This document shows positions 44,232 to 55,388 of a stretch of DNA of 64,000 nucleotides, in pieces (positions within the stretch are counted from its first letter, which is position 1; each line of letters begins with the position of its first letter). The position numbers and the translations under genes were made by a program. Location: NCBI GenBank assembly GCA_022819825.1, contig JAJEGM010000016.1:29453-93452 (forward strand), written 5' to 3'. A model generated the notes under the pieces. It saw nothing but the letters and a program-made list of their open reading frames with translations, was not told the DNA's origin and made no database searches. The stretch is from Acidimicrobiia bacterium. GTDB taxonomy: Bacteria > Actinomycetota > Acidimicrobiia > Acidimicrobiales > Bin134.

Positions 44232-45797
44232 TCACACCATCGCGGTCTCGACGTAGGTGCCGAACACCGACTCCAGTGCCGCGACGATCTCGCCCTCGGT
44301 GGCATAGGTCTGCACCGCGTCGATGATGGACGGCATGAGGTTGATGTCGGGCTGACCGGCGGCTTCAACCAGCGCGGCCAGAGAAGCTCGGACTGCGTCA
44401 TCGTTGCGATCGCCGCGAATCTGATCGAGACGCTTGATCTGCATCTCTTCGGTGGCGTGTCCAATGGACAGAAGATTGGCTTCGTCGTCGTCGTTCTCGG
44501 TGAATTCGTTGACTCCGACGATGATCCGCCGACCAGCGTTCACCTCGCGTTCGAAACGGTAAGCGGCGTCGGCGATCTCCCCGACGAAGTAGCCGTCGTC
44601 GATGCCGGTGTACACCCCCTCCAGCATGGAGCCGCGACCGATTTGATCTATGTGGTCGAAAATCTCGTTGGCTTGACGCTCCATCTCGTCGGTCATCCAC
44701 TCCACGAAGTGGGAGCCGCCCAGCGGGTCGACCACTGAAGCGGCGCCGGTCTCGTGGGCCACGATCTGCTGGGTGCGAAGGGCGATGCGAGCAGCCTTCT
44801 CGGTGGGCAGGGCCAGGGCTTCGTCGTAGGAGTCGGTGTGCAGGCTCTGCGTGCCTCCGAGCACCGCCGACAGCGCTTGGACGGCCACGCGGGCGATGTT
44901 GTTCTCGGGCTGCTGAGCAGTGAGGGAGACGCCCGCGGTCTGGGTGTGGAAACGGCACATCTGCGACTTTGGGTTGGTGGCACCGTAGCGGTCCTTCATC
45001 CAGGAGGCCCAGATTCGGCGGGCAGCCCTGAATTTGCCGATCTCTTCAAAGAAGTCGCTGTGGGCGTTGAAGAAGAACGAAAGCCGGGGGGCGAAGTCGT
45101 CCACTTTGAGACCAGCGGCGATGGCGGCCTCGACATAGGCGAATCCGTTGGCCAGCGTGAAAGCCAGCTCTTGGGCGGCGGTCGAGCCAGCCTCGCGAAT
45201 GTGATAGCCGGAAATGGAGACCGGGTGCCAGCGGGGCATCTCCGCAGTGGTGAAGCGGATCAAATCTGTTACCAGGCGGACCGACGGCCGGGGCGGAAAG
45301 ATGTACTCCTTTTGCGCCTGGTACTCCTTCAAGATGTCGTTCTGGATTGTCCCGCCGAGATGGACTCGGCCGACGCCGCTCTTCTCAGCCACCGCGATGT
45401 ACATGGCCATACAGATGGCGGCTGGCCCGTTGATGGTCATCGAGGTGGTCACTTTGTCCAATTCGATGCCCGCGAACAGGTCCTCCATGTCGGCCAAAGT
45501 GTCGACAGCCACCCCGGCGCGCCCGACTTCGCCCACCGACCACTCGTGGTCGGAGTCGCGGCCCATGAGAGTGGGCATGTCGAAGGCGGTGGAAAGCCCG
45601 GTTCCCCCGGCTCGAAGCAGAGCATGAAAGCGGGCGTTGGTGTCGGTGGCGGTTCCGAACCCGGCGAACATCCGCATGGTCCACAATTTGCTGCGGTAGC
45701 CGGTGGGGTACAGCCCGCGGGTGTAGGGGTACTCGCCTGGTTGCAACCCGTCGCCGTAAGTGGGGTCGAGGGGAATTCCCGACATGGTCTCGACCAT
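44232..45797 (-). CDS. Acyl-CoA mutase large subunit (methylmalonyl/isobutyryl-CoA mutase family)
   Basis: A 521-residue TIM-barrel subunit of a B12-dependent carbon-skeleton mutase. Motifs: [65 protein letters not shown] (in parts), [20 protein letters not shown] and [23 protein letters not shown]. The residue at Tyr89 of Propionibacterium MutB is Phe44, as in isobutyryl-CoA mutase. The Arg207 position is Arg174, as in methylmalonyl-CoA mutase. The substrate is therefore uncertain. It heads the operon 45797-41051, preceded by an 11-base inverted repeat. Confidence 0.92.
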   Translation of the reverse strand: MVETMSGIPLDPTYGDGLQPGEYPYTRGLYPTGYRSKLWTMRMFAGFGTATDTNARFHALLRAGGTGLSTAFDMPTLMGRDSDHEWSVGEVGRAGVAVDTLADMEDLFAGIELDKVTTSMTINGPAAICMAMYIAVAEKSGVGRVHLGGTIQNDILKEYQAQKEYIFPPRPSVRLVTDLIRFTTAEMPRWHPVSISGYHIREAGSTAAQELAFTLANGFAYVEAAIAAGLKVDDFAPRLSFFFNAHSDFFEEIGKFRAARRIWASWMKDRYGATNPKSQMCRFHTQTAGVSLTAQQPENNIARVAVQALSAVLGGTQSLHTDSYDEALALPTEKAARIALRTQQIVAHETGAASVVDPLGGSHFVEWMTDEMERQANEIFDHIDQIGRGSMLEGVYTGIDDGYFVGEIADAAYRFEREVNAGRRIIVGVNEFTENDDDEANLLSIGHATEEMQIKRLDQIRGDRNDDAVRASLAALVEAAGQPDINLMPSIIDAVQTYATEGEIVAALESVFGTYVETAMV

Positions 45798-45818
45798 TGG
45801 AGAAGTCTATCAAGGAAG

Positions 45819-45846
45819 TCCGATAGTTGGAAGTGCAACTATCGGA
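45819..45846. promoter_or_regulatory. 11-base inverted repeat upstream of the mutase operon
   Basis: TCCGATAGTTG and CAACTATCGGA are perfect arms around GAAGTG, 22 bases before the mutase start. No T-run follows on the minus strand, so it is not a standard terminator. A weak promoter (TTGGAA, 16 bases, GATAGT) reads toward the mutase with its -10 inside the repeat. A repressor site is the best guess. Confidence 0.5.
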
Positions 45847-45899
45847 TGGAAGCAGTCATTTCCAAGAAAAATGGGAGTTTTACGCGCTTTGAGGGGTGT

Positions 45900-47588
45900 T
45901 CAACTCCGGACCAGATGGCCAGGCCGAGTGCCGGTCAATTCGCCGTCGGTCTGCACAACTTGGCCGGCAACCAGAGTGGAGACAAAGCCGCTGGCCTTTT
46001 GAACCAGCCGCCTCCCACCCGCAGGCAGGTCGAAGACCATTTCAGGGGCTTGCAGGCTGAGCCGCTCGAAGTCGATGAGGTTGATATCGGCCTTTTGGCC
46101 AGCCGCCAGCGTGCCCCGGTCGTTGAACCCCACCAATGCCGCCGTGTCGGCGCACTGCCACTTGACGAGCTGCTCTACTGGCAACGTGTCGCCCCGCGTC
46201 CGGTCTTTCCCCCAGTGGGAGAGAAGGAAGCTGGGCATGCTGCCGTCGCACAGGAACCCGACGTGGGCGCCGGCGTCGCCCAAACCCGGGACGCTGAGTG
46301 GGTGGGACAGCATCTCCCTGGTGAGCTCGAAGTCGCCGTCGGCGTAGTTCATTACGGGGACGTACAGCAGTTCGGTGCCGTCGCGGGCCAACAGCGCGTC
46401 GTAGAGCGCCTCGTGAGGATCCACGCCGCGTCGGACTGCATCGGCGGCCACACTGACGTCGGGCGAGGGCTCGTAGTCGGGCGTTTCGCCCAACGGGAAG
46501 AGCTTGTCGAGACGATTGAAGGTGTGGAGGGGTTGGGCGGCCAATTCGGCCACCAGGCGAGACCTCACGTCGGGCTCGCGCAAGCGGGCCACTCTCTCCG
46601 ACAGGTCGAGGGCGGCGAACTGGTGGTAACCGGGGCAGGACAGCAGCGCGTGGTACGTGGACTGCAAGCCCACGAGCACGCCCACCGGACGGCTGGCCAC
46701 CTGCGCTCGAAGCGGGATGCCAGCCTCGTTGGCCTGGGTGATGCGGTCGAGGAGCTGGTGGCCCAGATCGGGCCGGGTGTCGGGGACGGCAATGGTCAGG
46801 GACAGCGGTCGGCCGCTGCGCCGGGCCATCTCGGCCACCAGATCGAACTCGGCATCCAAGTCCACCCAGTCGCCCACCATCTCGAATACTCCCTTGCCGG
46901 TTTGGCCCACTGCCTCGGCAATGGCCCACAGCTCGGGAGCACCGGCGGTGAGGCTCGGGGTGTGCTCGCCGGACTTGGTCTTGTGATTGATGGTGCGGCT
47001 GGTGGTGAAGCCCACCGCGCCGGCGGCCACGCCTTCGGCGGCCAACCGGGCCATCTCGGTGACTTCGTCGTCGGTGGGGTGGTTGTTGTGGTCGGCCCCC
47101 CGCTCTCCCATGACGTAGGCCCGGAGCGCGCCATGGGGTACCTGGGCGGCCACGTCGATGGTGCGGGGCTTGCGGTCGACGGCGTCGAGGTACTCGGGGA
47201 AGCTCTCCCACTCCCATTCGATGCCCTCGGCGAGAGCCGCGCCGGGTATGTCTTCTACCCCCTCCATCAGGCCGATGAGCCATTCCTCTGAGCCGGGCCG
47301 TACCGGGGCGAAGCCCACGCCGCAGTTGCCCATAACCACCGTGGTCACCCCATGCCACACCGATGGGGTGATCTCGGGGTCCCATGAGACCTGTCCGTCG
47401 TAGTGGGTATGGATGTCGACAAAGCCGGGGGTGACGAGGAGGCCGTCGGCGTCGAGCTCTTGGCGTCCTTGGGAAACGTTGGCGCCGACCTCGGTGATTG
47501 TCTCGTTGTCGATGGCGATGTCAGCGGTGAATCCTGGTTGGCCGGTGCCGTCGATGACTGTGCCGGCGCGGATGACGAGGTCGTGCAT
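45900..47588 (-). CDS. N-acyl-D-amino-acid deacylase family amidohydrolase
   Basis: A 562-residue metal-dependent amidohydrolase. The N-terminal motif is [19 protein letters not shown], with [20 protein letters not shown] right after. [24 protein letters not shown] carries the metal-binding Asp, and [19 protein letters not shown] closes the barrel. These fit D-aminoacylase and related enzymes. The natural substrate is unknown. It is divergent from the SnoaL-like gene with a 35-base gap. Confidence 0.87.
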   Translation of the reverse strand: MHDLVIRAGTVIDGTGQPGFTADIAIDNETITEVGANVSQGRQELDADGLLVTPGFVDIHTHYDGQVSWDPEITPSVWHGVTTVVMGNCGVGFAPVRPGSEEWLIGLMEGVEDIPGAALAEGIEWEWESFPEYLDAVDRKPRTIDVAAQVPHGALRAYVMGERGADHNNHPTDDEVTEMARLAAEGVAAGAVGFTTSRTINHKTKSGEHTPSLTAGAPELWAIAEAVGQTGKGVFEMVGDWVDLDAEFDLVAEMARRSGRPLSLTIAVPDTRPDLGHQLLDRITQANEAGIPLRAQVASRPVGVLVGLQSTYHALLSCPGYHQFAALDLSERVARLREPDVRSRLVAELAAQPLHTFNRLDKLFPLGETPDYEPSPDVSVAADAVRRGVDPHEALYDALLARDGTELLYVPVMNYADGDFELTREMLSHPLSVPGLGDAGAHVGFLCDGSMPSFLLSHWGKDRTRGDTLPVEQLVKWQCADTAALVGFNDRGTLAAGQKADINLIDFERLSLQAPEMVFDLPAGGRRLVQKASGFVSTLVAGQVVQTDGELTGTRPGHLVRS

Positions 47589-47623
47589 GTGGTGAGGTTA
47601 CTCCCTGTCGGTATTCTCAGAGC

Positions 47624-48013
47624 ATGAGTGACGATGCTGCGATCAAGAATGTTGTTGCCCGGTTGGCGATGCTGGCGGATGAGGGGGATTTGGAGGAGTA
47701 CGTGGACTTGTTCACCGACGATGCTCGGTGGGACATGCCAGGAGGAGAGTTGCAGGGGCGAGAGAATCTCCTGGCCGGAGCCATCGAGCGGCGTGCCGCA
47801 GGCACCGTGGGGCCGGGGAGCAATACCCGCCACGTGATCACCACCCAAGCGGTAACGGTGAACGGCGACGAGGCTGTATCCGATGCCTATTGGCAGTTCT
47901 GGGTGAACACCGCCACTGAGCCGTCGATTGCATTGTTCGGGACGTACCGGGATCTCCTGGCGCGGACCGAGAACGGCTGGAAGCTGGCCCACCGCACGAT
48001 TTCATACGGCTAG
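47624..48013 (+). CDS. SnoaL-like / NTF2-fold protein
   Basis: A 129-residue cone-shaped alpha+beta protein. The pattern AAIKNVVARLAMLADEGDLEEYVDLFTDDARWDM (in parts) and TRHVITTQAV, then YRDLLARTENGWKLAHRTISY, is typical of SnoaL_4 ketosteroid-isomerase-like proteins. It may act on a small hydrophobic substrate together with the following SDR, 10 bases downstream. Confidence 0.82.
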   Translation: MSDDAAIKNVVARLAMLADEGDLEEYVDLFTDDARWDMPGGELQGRENLLAGAIERRAAGTVGPGSNTRHVITTQAVTVNGDEAVSDAYWQFWVNTATEPSIALFGTYRDLLARTENGWKLAHRTISYG

Positions 48014-48023
48014 GGGCGCGACA

Positions 48024-48797
48024 GTGCCAGTGCTTGAAGGCCGGGTGGCGGTGGTCACCGGCGGGGGCCGGGGGATCGGACGGGCCATTGCTGTGGGGAT
48101 GGCCCGGGAGGGGGCGACGGTGGTGGTGTCGTCCCGGACCCGACAGCAGCTTGATTCGGTGGTGGCCGAGATCGAGGACGCGGGCCAATCGGGGCTGGCG
48201 GTGGTGGCCGACGCCGCCGATGAAGACCAGGCCCGCTCGCCGGTGCGGGCGGCAATGGCCGAGTTCGGGCGCGTCGAGGTGCTGGTGAACAACGTCGGGG
48301 GTTCATCGGGAGGAAATCACGACCCCTTCTCGGGAAGTGCCGAGCCGTTCATGGCCACACTGCGGTTGAACCTCATCTCGGCCTTCTGGACTAGCCAGGA
48401 AGCGCTTGTCCCAATGCGAGAGCAGGGCTATGGCCGCATCATCAACATCGGCTCGGGAGCCTCCAAGCGGGCCGCGGCCAGCGTGGGCTACACCGCGGCC
48501 AAACACGGTCTGGTGGGCCTGACCAAGCAGTTGGCCATGTCGGCGGCGCCCCACGGGATCACGGTTAACTGTTTGTGCCCGGGATGGACCAACACAGCAC
48601 TGGTGGATTTTGAGCGGCTGGCTGTGGCCAAGGGCGTCAGCACGGCCGAGGCTGAGGCCGACGCCCATGCCGACAGCGCCCAGCGCCGAATTCTGGAACC
48701 CGAGGAACTGGCTCCGATGGCGGTGTTGTTGGCCTCGGAGGCGGGCGCCGGCATAACCGGACAAGTGATCAGCGTTGACGGGGGCTATCGCCTCTGA
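48024..48797 (+). CDS. Short-chain dehydrogenase/reductase
   Basis: A 257-residue classical SDR with VTGGGRGIGRAIA (about 10-22), NNVGGSSGGNH, INIGSGASKRAAASVGYTAAKHG containing Ser and the YxxxK catalytic pair, and VNCLCPGWTNT. Arginine after beta2 (SSRTRQQ) suggests NADP(H). GTG 48024 gives the standard N-terminus; the open frame upstream lies over the SnoaL-like gene. Confidence 0.9.
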   Translation: MPVLEGRVAVVTGGGRGIGRAIAVGMAREGATVVVSSRTRQQLDSVVAEIEDAGQSGLAVVADAADEDQARSPVRAAMAEFGRVEVLVNNVGGSSGGNHDPFSGSAEPFMATLRLNLISAFWTSQEALVPMREQGYGRIINIGSGASKRAAASVGYTAAKHGLVGLTKQLAMSAAPHGITVNCLCPGWTNTALVDFERLAVAKGVSTAEAEADAHADSAQRRILEPEELAPMAVLLASEAGAGITGQVISVDGGYRL

Positions 48798-48833
48798 ATT
48801 CCCGGTACTATCGGCCCCCAGAAGGAGAATCGC

Positions 48834-49676
48834 ATGGCGCTGACCGCGGTGGAGGAAGGCTTGAGGGTTACGCCGATCACTGGCGTGGTGGGGGCCTATG
48901 TCGAGGGCGTCGACCTGACCGAGTGGCTCTACGACCCAGCAGGACAGGCGAAGCTGAGGGATCTGCTTTTCACCTACGGGGTTGTCGCCATCAGGGACCA
49001 AGACCTCACACCGGTGCAGCACAAGGCCGTCGGCGAGATCTTTGGGCCGCTTCACACCCACCCATTTGCGGTGAACATGCCCGAGCATCCCGAGATTCTC
49101 ATCCTGGACACCACAGAGATGAACAAAGTACTCAAGTGGCATGCCGATGTGACCTTTGAAGTCGCTCCTCCGCTGGCGTCGTTCCTGTATGCCTTCGAAG
49201 TTCCCCCCGTGGGGGGCGACACCCTCTTCACCCACGCCCAGGCCGCATACGAGGGGCTGTCGCCAGAGTGGCAGCAGCGCTTAGAGGGGCTGCGGGCCGT
49301 CCACTCCAGCACCGCTACCTTCGGGCCGAAAGGCACTTACAAGCGTGACTGGGACAAACCCCGCCATGAGCACCCCGATGTGGAGAACAGCCACCCGGTG
49401 ATCCACACCCACCCCCACAACGGCCGGCGGGGGCTCTACGTGAACTCGCAGTTCACCGTGGCCATCGAGGGCATGGATCCGGCGGAGAGCCGCTGGCTGC
49501 TGGAGTTCCTGTGGGATCACATCGCCCATGTCCGGTTCCAGTGCCGAGTGCAGTGGGAACCGGGCACCCTCACCATCTGGGACAACCGAGCGGTGCAGCA
49601 CTCCGCCGTTCCGGATTGGACCGAAGGGCGCCGCTACATGCACCGGGTCACCGTGCACGGTCCTGCTATCGAGTAA
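48834..49676 (+). CDS. TauD/TfdA family Fe(II)/2-oxoglutarate dioxygenase
   Basis: A 280-residue dioxygenase. The iron ligands are H and D in KWHADVTFE (about 102-110) and the distal H in NRAVQHSAVPDW (about 249-260). An arginine in RRYMHRVTVHG binds 2-oxoglutarate. GAYVEGVDL is the family start. It oxidises a sulfonate, phenoxy-acid or similar substrate that cannot be named. AGAAGGAGAATCGC precedes ATG 48834, a strong ribosome-binding site. Confidence 0.9.
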   Translation: MALTAVEEGLRVTPITGVVGAYVEGVDLTEWLYDPAGQAKLRDLLFTYGVVAIRDQDLTPVQHKAVGEIFGPLHTHPFAVNMPEHPEILILDTTEMNKVLKWHADVTFEVAPPLASFLYAFEVPPVGGDTLFTHAQAAYEGLSPEWQQRLEGLRAVHSSTATFGPKGTYKRDWDKPRHEHPDVENSHPVIHTHPHNGRRGLYVNSQFTVAIEGMDPAESRWLLEFLWDHIAHVRFQCRVQWEPGTLTIWDNRAVQHSAVPDWTEGRRYMHRVTVHGPAIE

Positions 49677-49687
49677 ACAGAGCCGCA

Positions 49688-52214
<2,527 letters not shown>

Positions 52215-52314
52215 GCCCAAACGCTACCGGCCGCTCATGGGCACTTTTGTGGTTGTTATCCGAGATTCTTGCGCTGATAGGCACTTCGGTGACTGCCATC
52301 GTAGATTTCAGGCG

Positions 52315-53805
52315 ATGGCCACCGACAAGAGACAGCGTCAGCGGGCGCGCCGACAGGTTGCGCAGCAACGGGCCAGGGTGACCGAGAGCCGCGGCCGAAT
52401 CCGCTCTAGAGGTGTTCGGGTCGCTCTGATTGCGGCGGTGATCGTGGTGGCGGTTCTGATCTTGTGGCTGGTGGTGCGAGATGACGGCAGCGACGACACC
52501 AGCGGGGACGCCGCCATCGGAGAGACGGCCCAGGGCGATGGCCCCGACGCCGCACCGGGCACCGGCGGGTTTCCCGACCTGCCCCCGCCCCCGGGCCCCG
52601 GAGGCGAGCTGACCGGGGAAGTCACTCCGTGCCCCGATCCGGCGGGTCCGGCGTTCCGAGTGACCTCCTTTGAGTCGGCTCCGGCTCAATGCCTCGATCC
52701 CGAGCTTGACTACACCGCGGTGTTCGACACAACCCTGGGACAGATCAGGGTGGCTCTCGACCAGGAGGCCAATTCCGAGGCGGTGAACGCATTCACAGCG
52801 TTGGCCGGATACGGCTACTACGACGGAACAGCCGTGTTCTACACCGATCCCACCGGCGGCTACATCCAGGGCGGGTCGCCCCACACCAACAATGCCGACG
52901 ATCCCGGGCCGGGTTTCACGGTGGCTGCGGACGAGGCCGAAGAGTTTCGGCAAGGTCAGTTGCTGTGGTCGGCTGAGGGAGATACGACCGGACAGTTCCT
53001 CCTGCTGGCCTACGACGAGTTCCTGCCATCCCAGCCGGTTTCGGGGCTCACGAGCCTGGGCCAGATTTCCGACGGCAGCTTGTCGGTGGTCCTCGATACC
53101 CTCGTCCTTCACGTTGACGACCCGGACACCGCCTTCGGAGGGCGACCGTCTGAAGCGGTCATCGTCAACTCCATTGCCATACAATCCACCGACCCAACTC
53201 CTGAAGGGAGCATTGATTTGAGCGGATGTCCTCCAGCAGACGGATCAGGACCTCAGGTCCTCGATTTCGACGGCCCCCAGCCCATGTGCTTGGACGCTTC
53301 CAAGCAGTACACCGCGGTGTTCGACACCACCGCGGGAGAGATGCGGATCGAGCTCGACGTGGCCAACACGCCGATCACAGCCAACAACTTCGCGGTGTTG
53401 GCCCGGTACCACTACTACGACAACACGCTGTTGTTCCGCACCGATCCGGGCATCGGCATCATCCAGGGTGGGGCGCCGCACACCAACTCCCCGTCTGATC
53501 CCGGTCCGGGCTACACCATCCCCGACGAGGGATCGGGGTTCACTTACGAGCCGGGTCAGATTGTGATGGCCCGCACGGCGGCGCCCAACAGCGCCAGCGC
53601 CCAGTTCTTCTTCGCGGTGAACGAGCAGACTGCCCGGCTCAACAACCAGGGCACCTACGTGGTGTTCGGCCAAATGGACGATGCCAGTTTGGCGGTGGTC
53701 GAGGCCATTTTGGCCAGCCACGTCGACCAACCCAACAACCCGCTGGGCGGTGGGCCTGAGCCGCAGGTGATCGTCAACTCGGTCACGATCGAAGAATCCG
53801 GCTAG
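52315..53805 (+). CDS. Membrane-anchored double cyclophilin-type peptidyl-prolyl isomerase
   Basis: A 496-residue protein. A basic cytosolic start (DKRQRQRARRQ) is followed by a membrane helix at about 36-54 (VALIAAVIVVAVLILWLVV), a Pro/Gly linker, and two cyclophilin-like domains (about 125-290 and 325-495). Both have YTAVFDTT. Domain 2 keeps QFFFAVNEQTARLNNQGTYVVFGQM-like catalytic sequence (in parts), while domain 1 reads QFLLLAYDEFLPSQP and has lost the aromatic signature. It should help fold extracytoplasmic proteins. ATG 52315 was chosen because upstream codons look non-coding. Confidence 0.85.
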   Translation: MATDKRQRQRARRQVAQQRARVTESRGRIRSRGVRVALIAAVIVVAVLILWLVVRDDGSDDTSGDAAIGETAQGDGPDAAPGTGGFPDLPPPPGPGGELTGEVTPCPDPAGPAFRVTSFESAPAQCLDPELDYTAVFDTTLGQIRVALDQEANSEAVNAFTALAGYGYYDGTAVFYTDPTGGYIQGGSPHTNNADDPGPGFTVAADEAEEFRQGQLLWSAEGDTTGQFLLLAYDEFLPSQPVSGLTSLGQISDGSLSVVLDTLVLHVDDPDTAFGGRPSEAVIVNSIAIQSTDPTPEGSIDLSGCPPADGSGPQVLDFDGPQPMCLDASKQYTAVFDTTAGEMRIELDVANTPITANNFAVLARYHYYDNTLLFRTDPGIGIIQGGAPHTNSPSDPGPGYTIPDEGSGFTYEPGQIVMARTAAPNSASAQFFFAVNEQTARLNNQGTYVVFGQMDDASLAVVEAILASHVDQPNNPLGGGPEPQVIVNSVTIEESG

Positions 53806-53839
53806 TCCGCTAACCCCCGCGCTCTGGGTGGGGCAGAGT

Positions 53840-54514
53840 ATGGGGATGAGGCTTGTCCCCGAGCCCAGCCAGTGGGAGTTTCCTCCTGCGGAGACGGCCG
53901 ATGAGCATGGTTTGGTGGCAGTGGGGGCGGATCTGGCCCCGGGCACGTTGCTGGCGGCCTACCGATCCGGTTTGTTTCCGATGCCATTGGGACGAACCGA
54001 CAAGCTGGGATGGTGGTCGCCCGATCCTCGGGGAGTGATCCCACTCGATGATCTCCGGGTGACCCGCTCGCTGCGCCGGTCGCTGCGGCGATATCGAATA
54101 ACGGTTGATATTGCCTTTGCCGATGTCGTCGATGCCTGCCGAACGATTGAGCGTCCTCATGGTTGGATCTCACCGGATATCCGAGATGCCTATGTTGGGC
54201 TGCACCGTATGGGCTGGGCCCACAGCGTGGAGGCGTGGTCGCAGGAGGGAGAGCTGGTGGGCGGGTTGTACGGGGTGTCGATCGGCGGGCTGTTCGCGGG
54301 AGAGTCGATGTTTCATGTTGATCGCGATGCGTCGAAGGTGGCGCTGGTAGCGCTGGTGGGGAGGTTGAACCACGGTGGCGTAGCCCGGCTGTTGGATGTT
54401 CAGTGGGCGACGGAGCACCTGCGGAGCTTGGGGGCGGTGGAGATTCCGCGGAGCGAGTACTTGGCGCGTTTAGAGAAAGCAGTGAAGCAGCCTTCTGCTC
54501 CGTGGGCTTCCTAG
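53840..54514 (+). CDS. aat: Leucyl/phenylalanyl-tRNA-protein transferase
   Basis: A 224-residue Aat enzyme that adds Leu or Phe to N-terminal Arg/Lys of proteins for N-end-rule degradation. Family motifs: GLVAVGADLAPGTLLAAYRSGLFPM, LGWWSPDPRGVIPL, WISPDIRDAYVGLHRMGWAHSVEAW, GLYGVSIGGLFAGESMF (quoted in parts). GGGG lies 6 bases before ATG 53840. The substrate protease ClpS/ClpA genes are not nearby. Confidence 0.95.
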   Translation: MGMRLVPEPSQWEFPPAETADEHGLVAVGADLAPGTLLAAYRSGLFPMPLGRTDKLGWWSPDPRGVIPLDDLRVTRSLRRSLRRYRITVDIAFADVVDACRTIERPHGWISPDIRDAYVGLHRMGWAHSVEAWSQEGELVGGLYGVSIGGLFAGESMFHVDRDASKVALVALVGRLNHGGVARLLDVQWATEHLRSLGAVEIPRSEYLARLEKAVKQPSAPWAS

Positions 54515-54573
54515 GTTGTACCACCCGCCGGTCCACCTGTGGTGGGCTACCAGCTCTCTTTTTTGGGAGGGAG

Positions 54574-55140
54574 CTAGGGCAGGCGGGTAACTGAGTCGCC
54601 TTGGTGGATGGGGCCGGGGTGGACAACTCGGGCGTTGATGCCGCGGAGGTTGAGGGCGCGGCCGGTGGGGGAGTTGACGAAGCGGAGGGCGGCGAGGCCG
54701 AATCGGGAGGAGAACTTCTGACAGCCGGTGTGGGGTTCGGCGGTGACCTCGATCACGGCGTCGCCGAGGGCGAGGCGAGTTCCGGGGGGCAGGGTTTCGG
54801 TGCTGATGTCGAGATCGATGTACAGCTGATCGCCGGCGAGGGCCCAACGATCAATGGGCCCGGCCACCGCGGCGATGGTCCGGGCGTTCATGATGTTGAT
54901 CTGCGCGTCGAGGAGGGGTCCGCCGTCGGGCGTTTTCGATGAGCCGCGCTGGACCCAGGTGTCGCCCACCAAGCCCTCCTCCAAACTGAGATGGCCGACT
55001 TCCAGGACCTCGCGCTCATCCACCGCGGGACGGCGCACGATCAACTCCAGCGTGCCGTGGTCGGATGGCGCTTGGCGGATGTGGTCGAGGGCGGCTTCCA
55101 GTTCCTCGGCAGTGCGGTGGTGGGCCGGGTCGGTGGTCAT
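54574..55140 (-). CDS. MOSC-domain protein
   Basis: A 188-residue protein. Residues ~35-185 look like a MOSC domain: EVGHLSLEEGLVGDTW, LLDAQINIMNARTIAAVAG, and TAEPHTGCQKFSSRFG with the conserved cysteine, then NLRGINARVV. MOSC domains carry sulfur or molybdenum-cofactor-related groups. The ATG at 55140 overlaps the stop of the preceding accE-like gene (ATGA), fixing the start. Confidence 0.82.
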   Translation of the reverse strand: MTTDPAHHRTAEELEAALDHIRQAPSDHGTLELIVRRPAVDEREVLEVGHLSLEEGLVGDTWVQRGSSKTPDGGPLLDAQINIMNARTIAAVAGPIDRWALAGDQLYIDLDISTETLPPGTRLALGDAVIEVTAEPHTGCQKFSSRFGLAALRFVNSPTGRALNLRGINARVVHPGPIHQGDSVTRLP

Positions 55141-55331
55141 CGCTTCAACGGCTGCCGCTGTTTGCGAGTTGCTGAGGGGGCGCTCCACCATCGGCCGCTG
55201 AACCGCCAGCGGGGTGCGGAAGGAGCCAGAACCCCGACGGCCGCGGGGCGAGGCCAGAGGGCCTCGTAGGCGACCAGAATGGCAGCCACTTCGGCATCAG
55301 TGGGCTGCGGGGTGATCTGGATGAGGCTCAT
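55137..55331 (-). CDS. Acyl-CoA carboxylase epsilon subunit
   Basis: A 64-residue protein with the AccE pattern: ITPQPTDAEVAAILVAYEAL, a Pro/Ala/Val spacer, then PRWRFSGRWWSAP. Such epsilon subunits bind and activate the beta subunits of actinobacterial acyl-CoA carboxylases. It lies 57 bases downstream of the beta-subunit gene, confirming the assignment. Confidence 0.85.
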   Translation of the reverse strand: MSLIQITPQPTDAEVAAILVAYEALWPRPAAVGVLAPSAPRWRFSGRWWSAPSATRKQRQPLKR

Positions 55332-55388
55332 GAGGCTGTTCTAGCTGGTCTCTTGGGTAACGCCGGAGTGATTTTCCGCGCTTGCGGA

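Noticed and set aside
44754..47291. 845-codon open frame on the plus strand
   Set aside because: It is antisense to the mutase and deacylase genes, whose proteins have intact family motifs. High GC produces such long antisense frames.
54552..54575. AGCTCTC / GGGAGCT hairpin with T-run between aat and the MOSC gene
   Set aside because: It overlaps the MOSC stop codon and has a short imperfect stem, so evidence for a terminator is weak.
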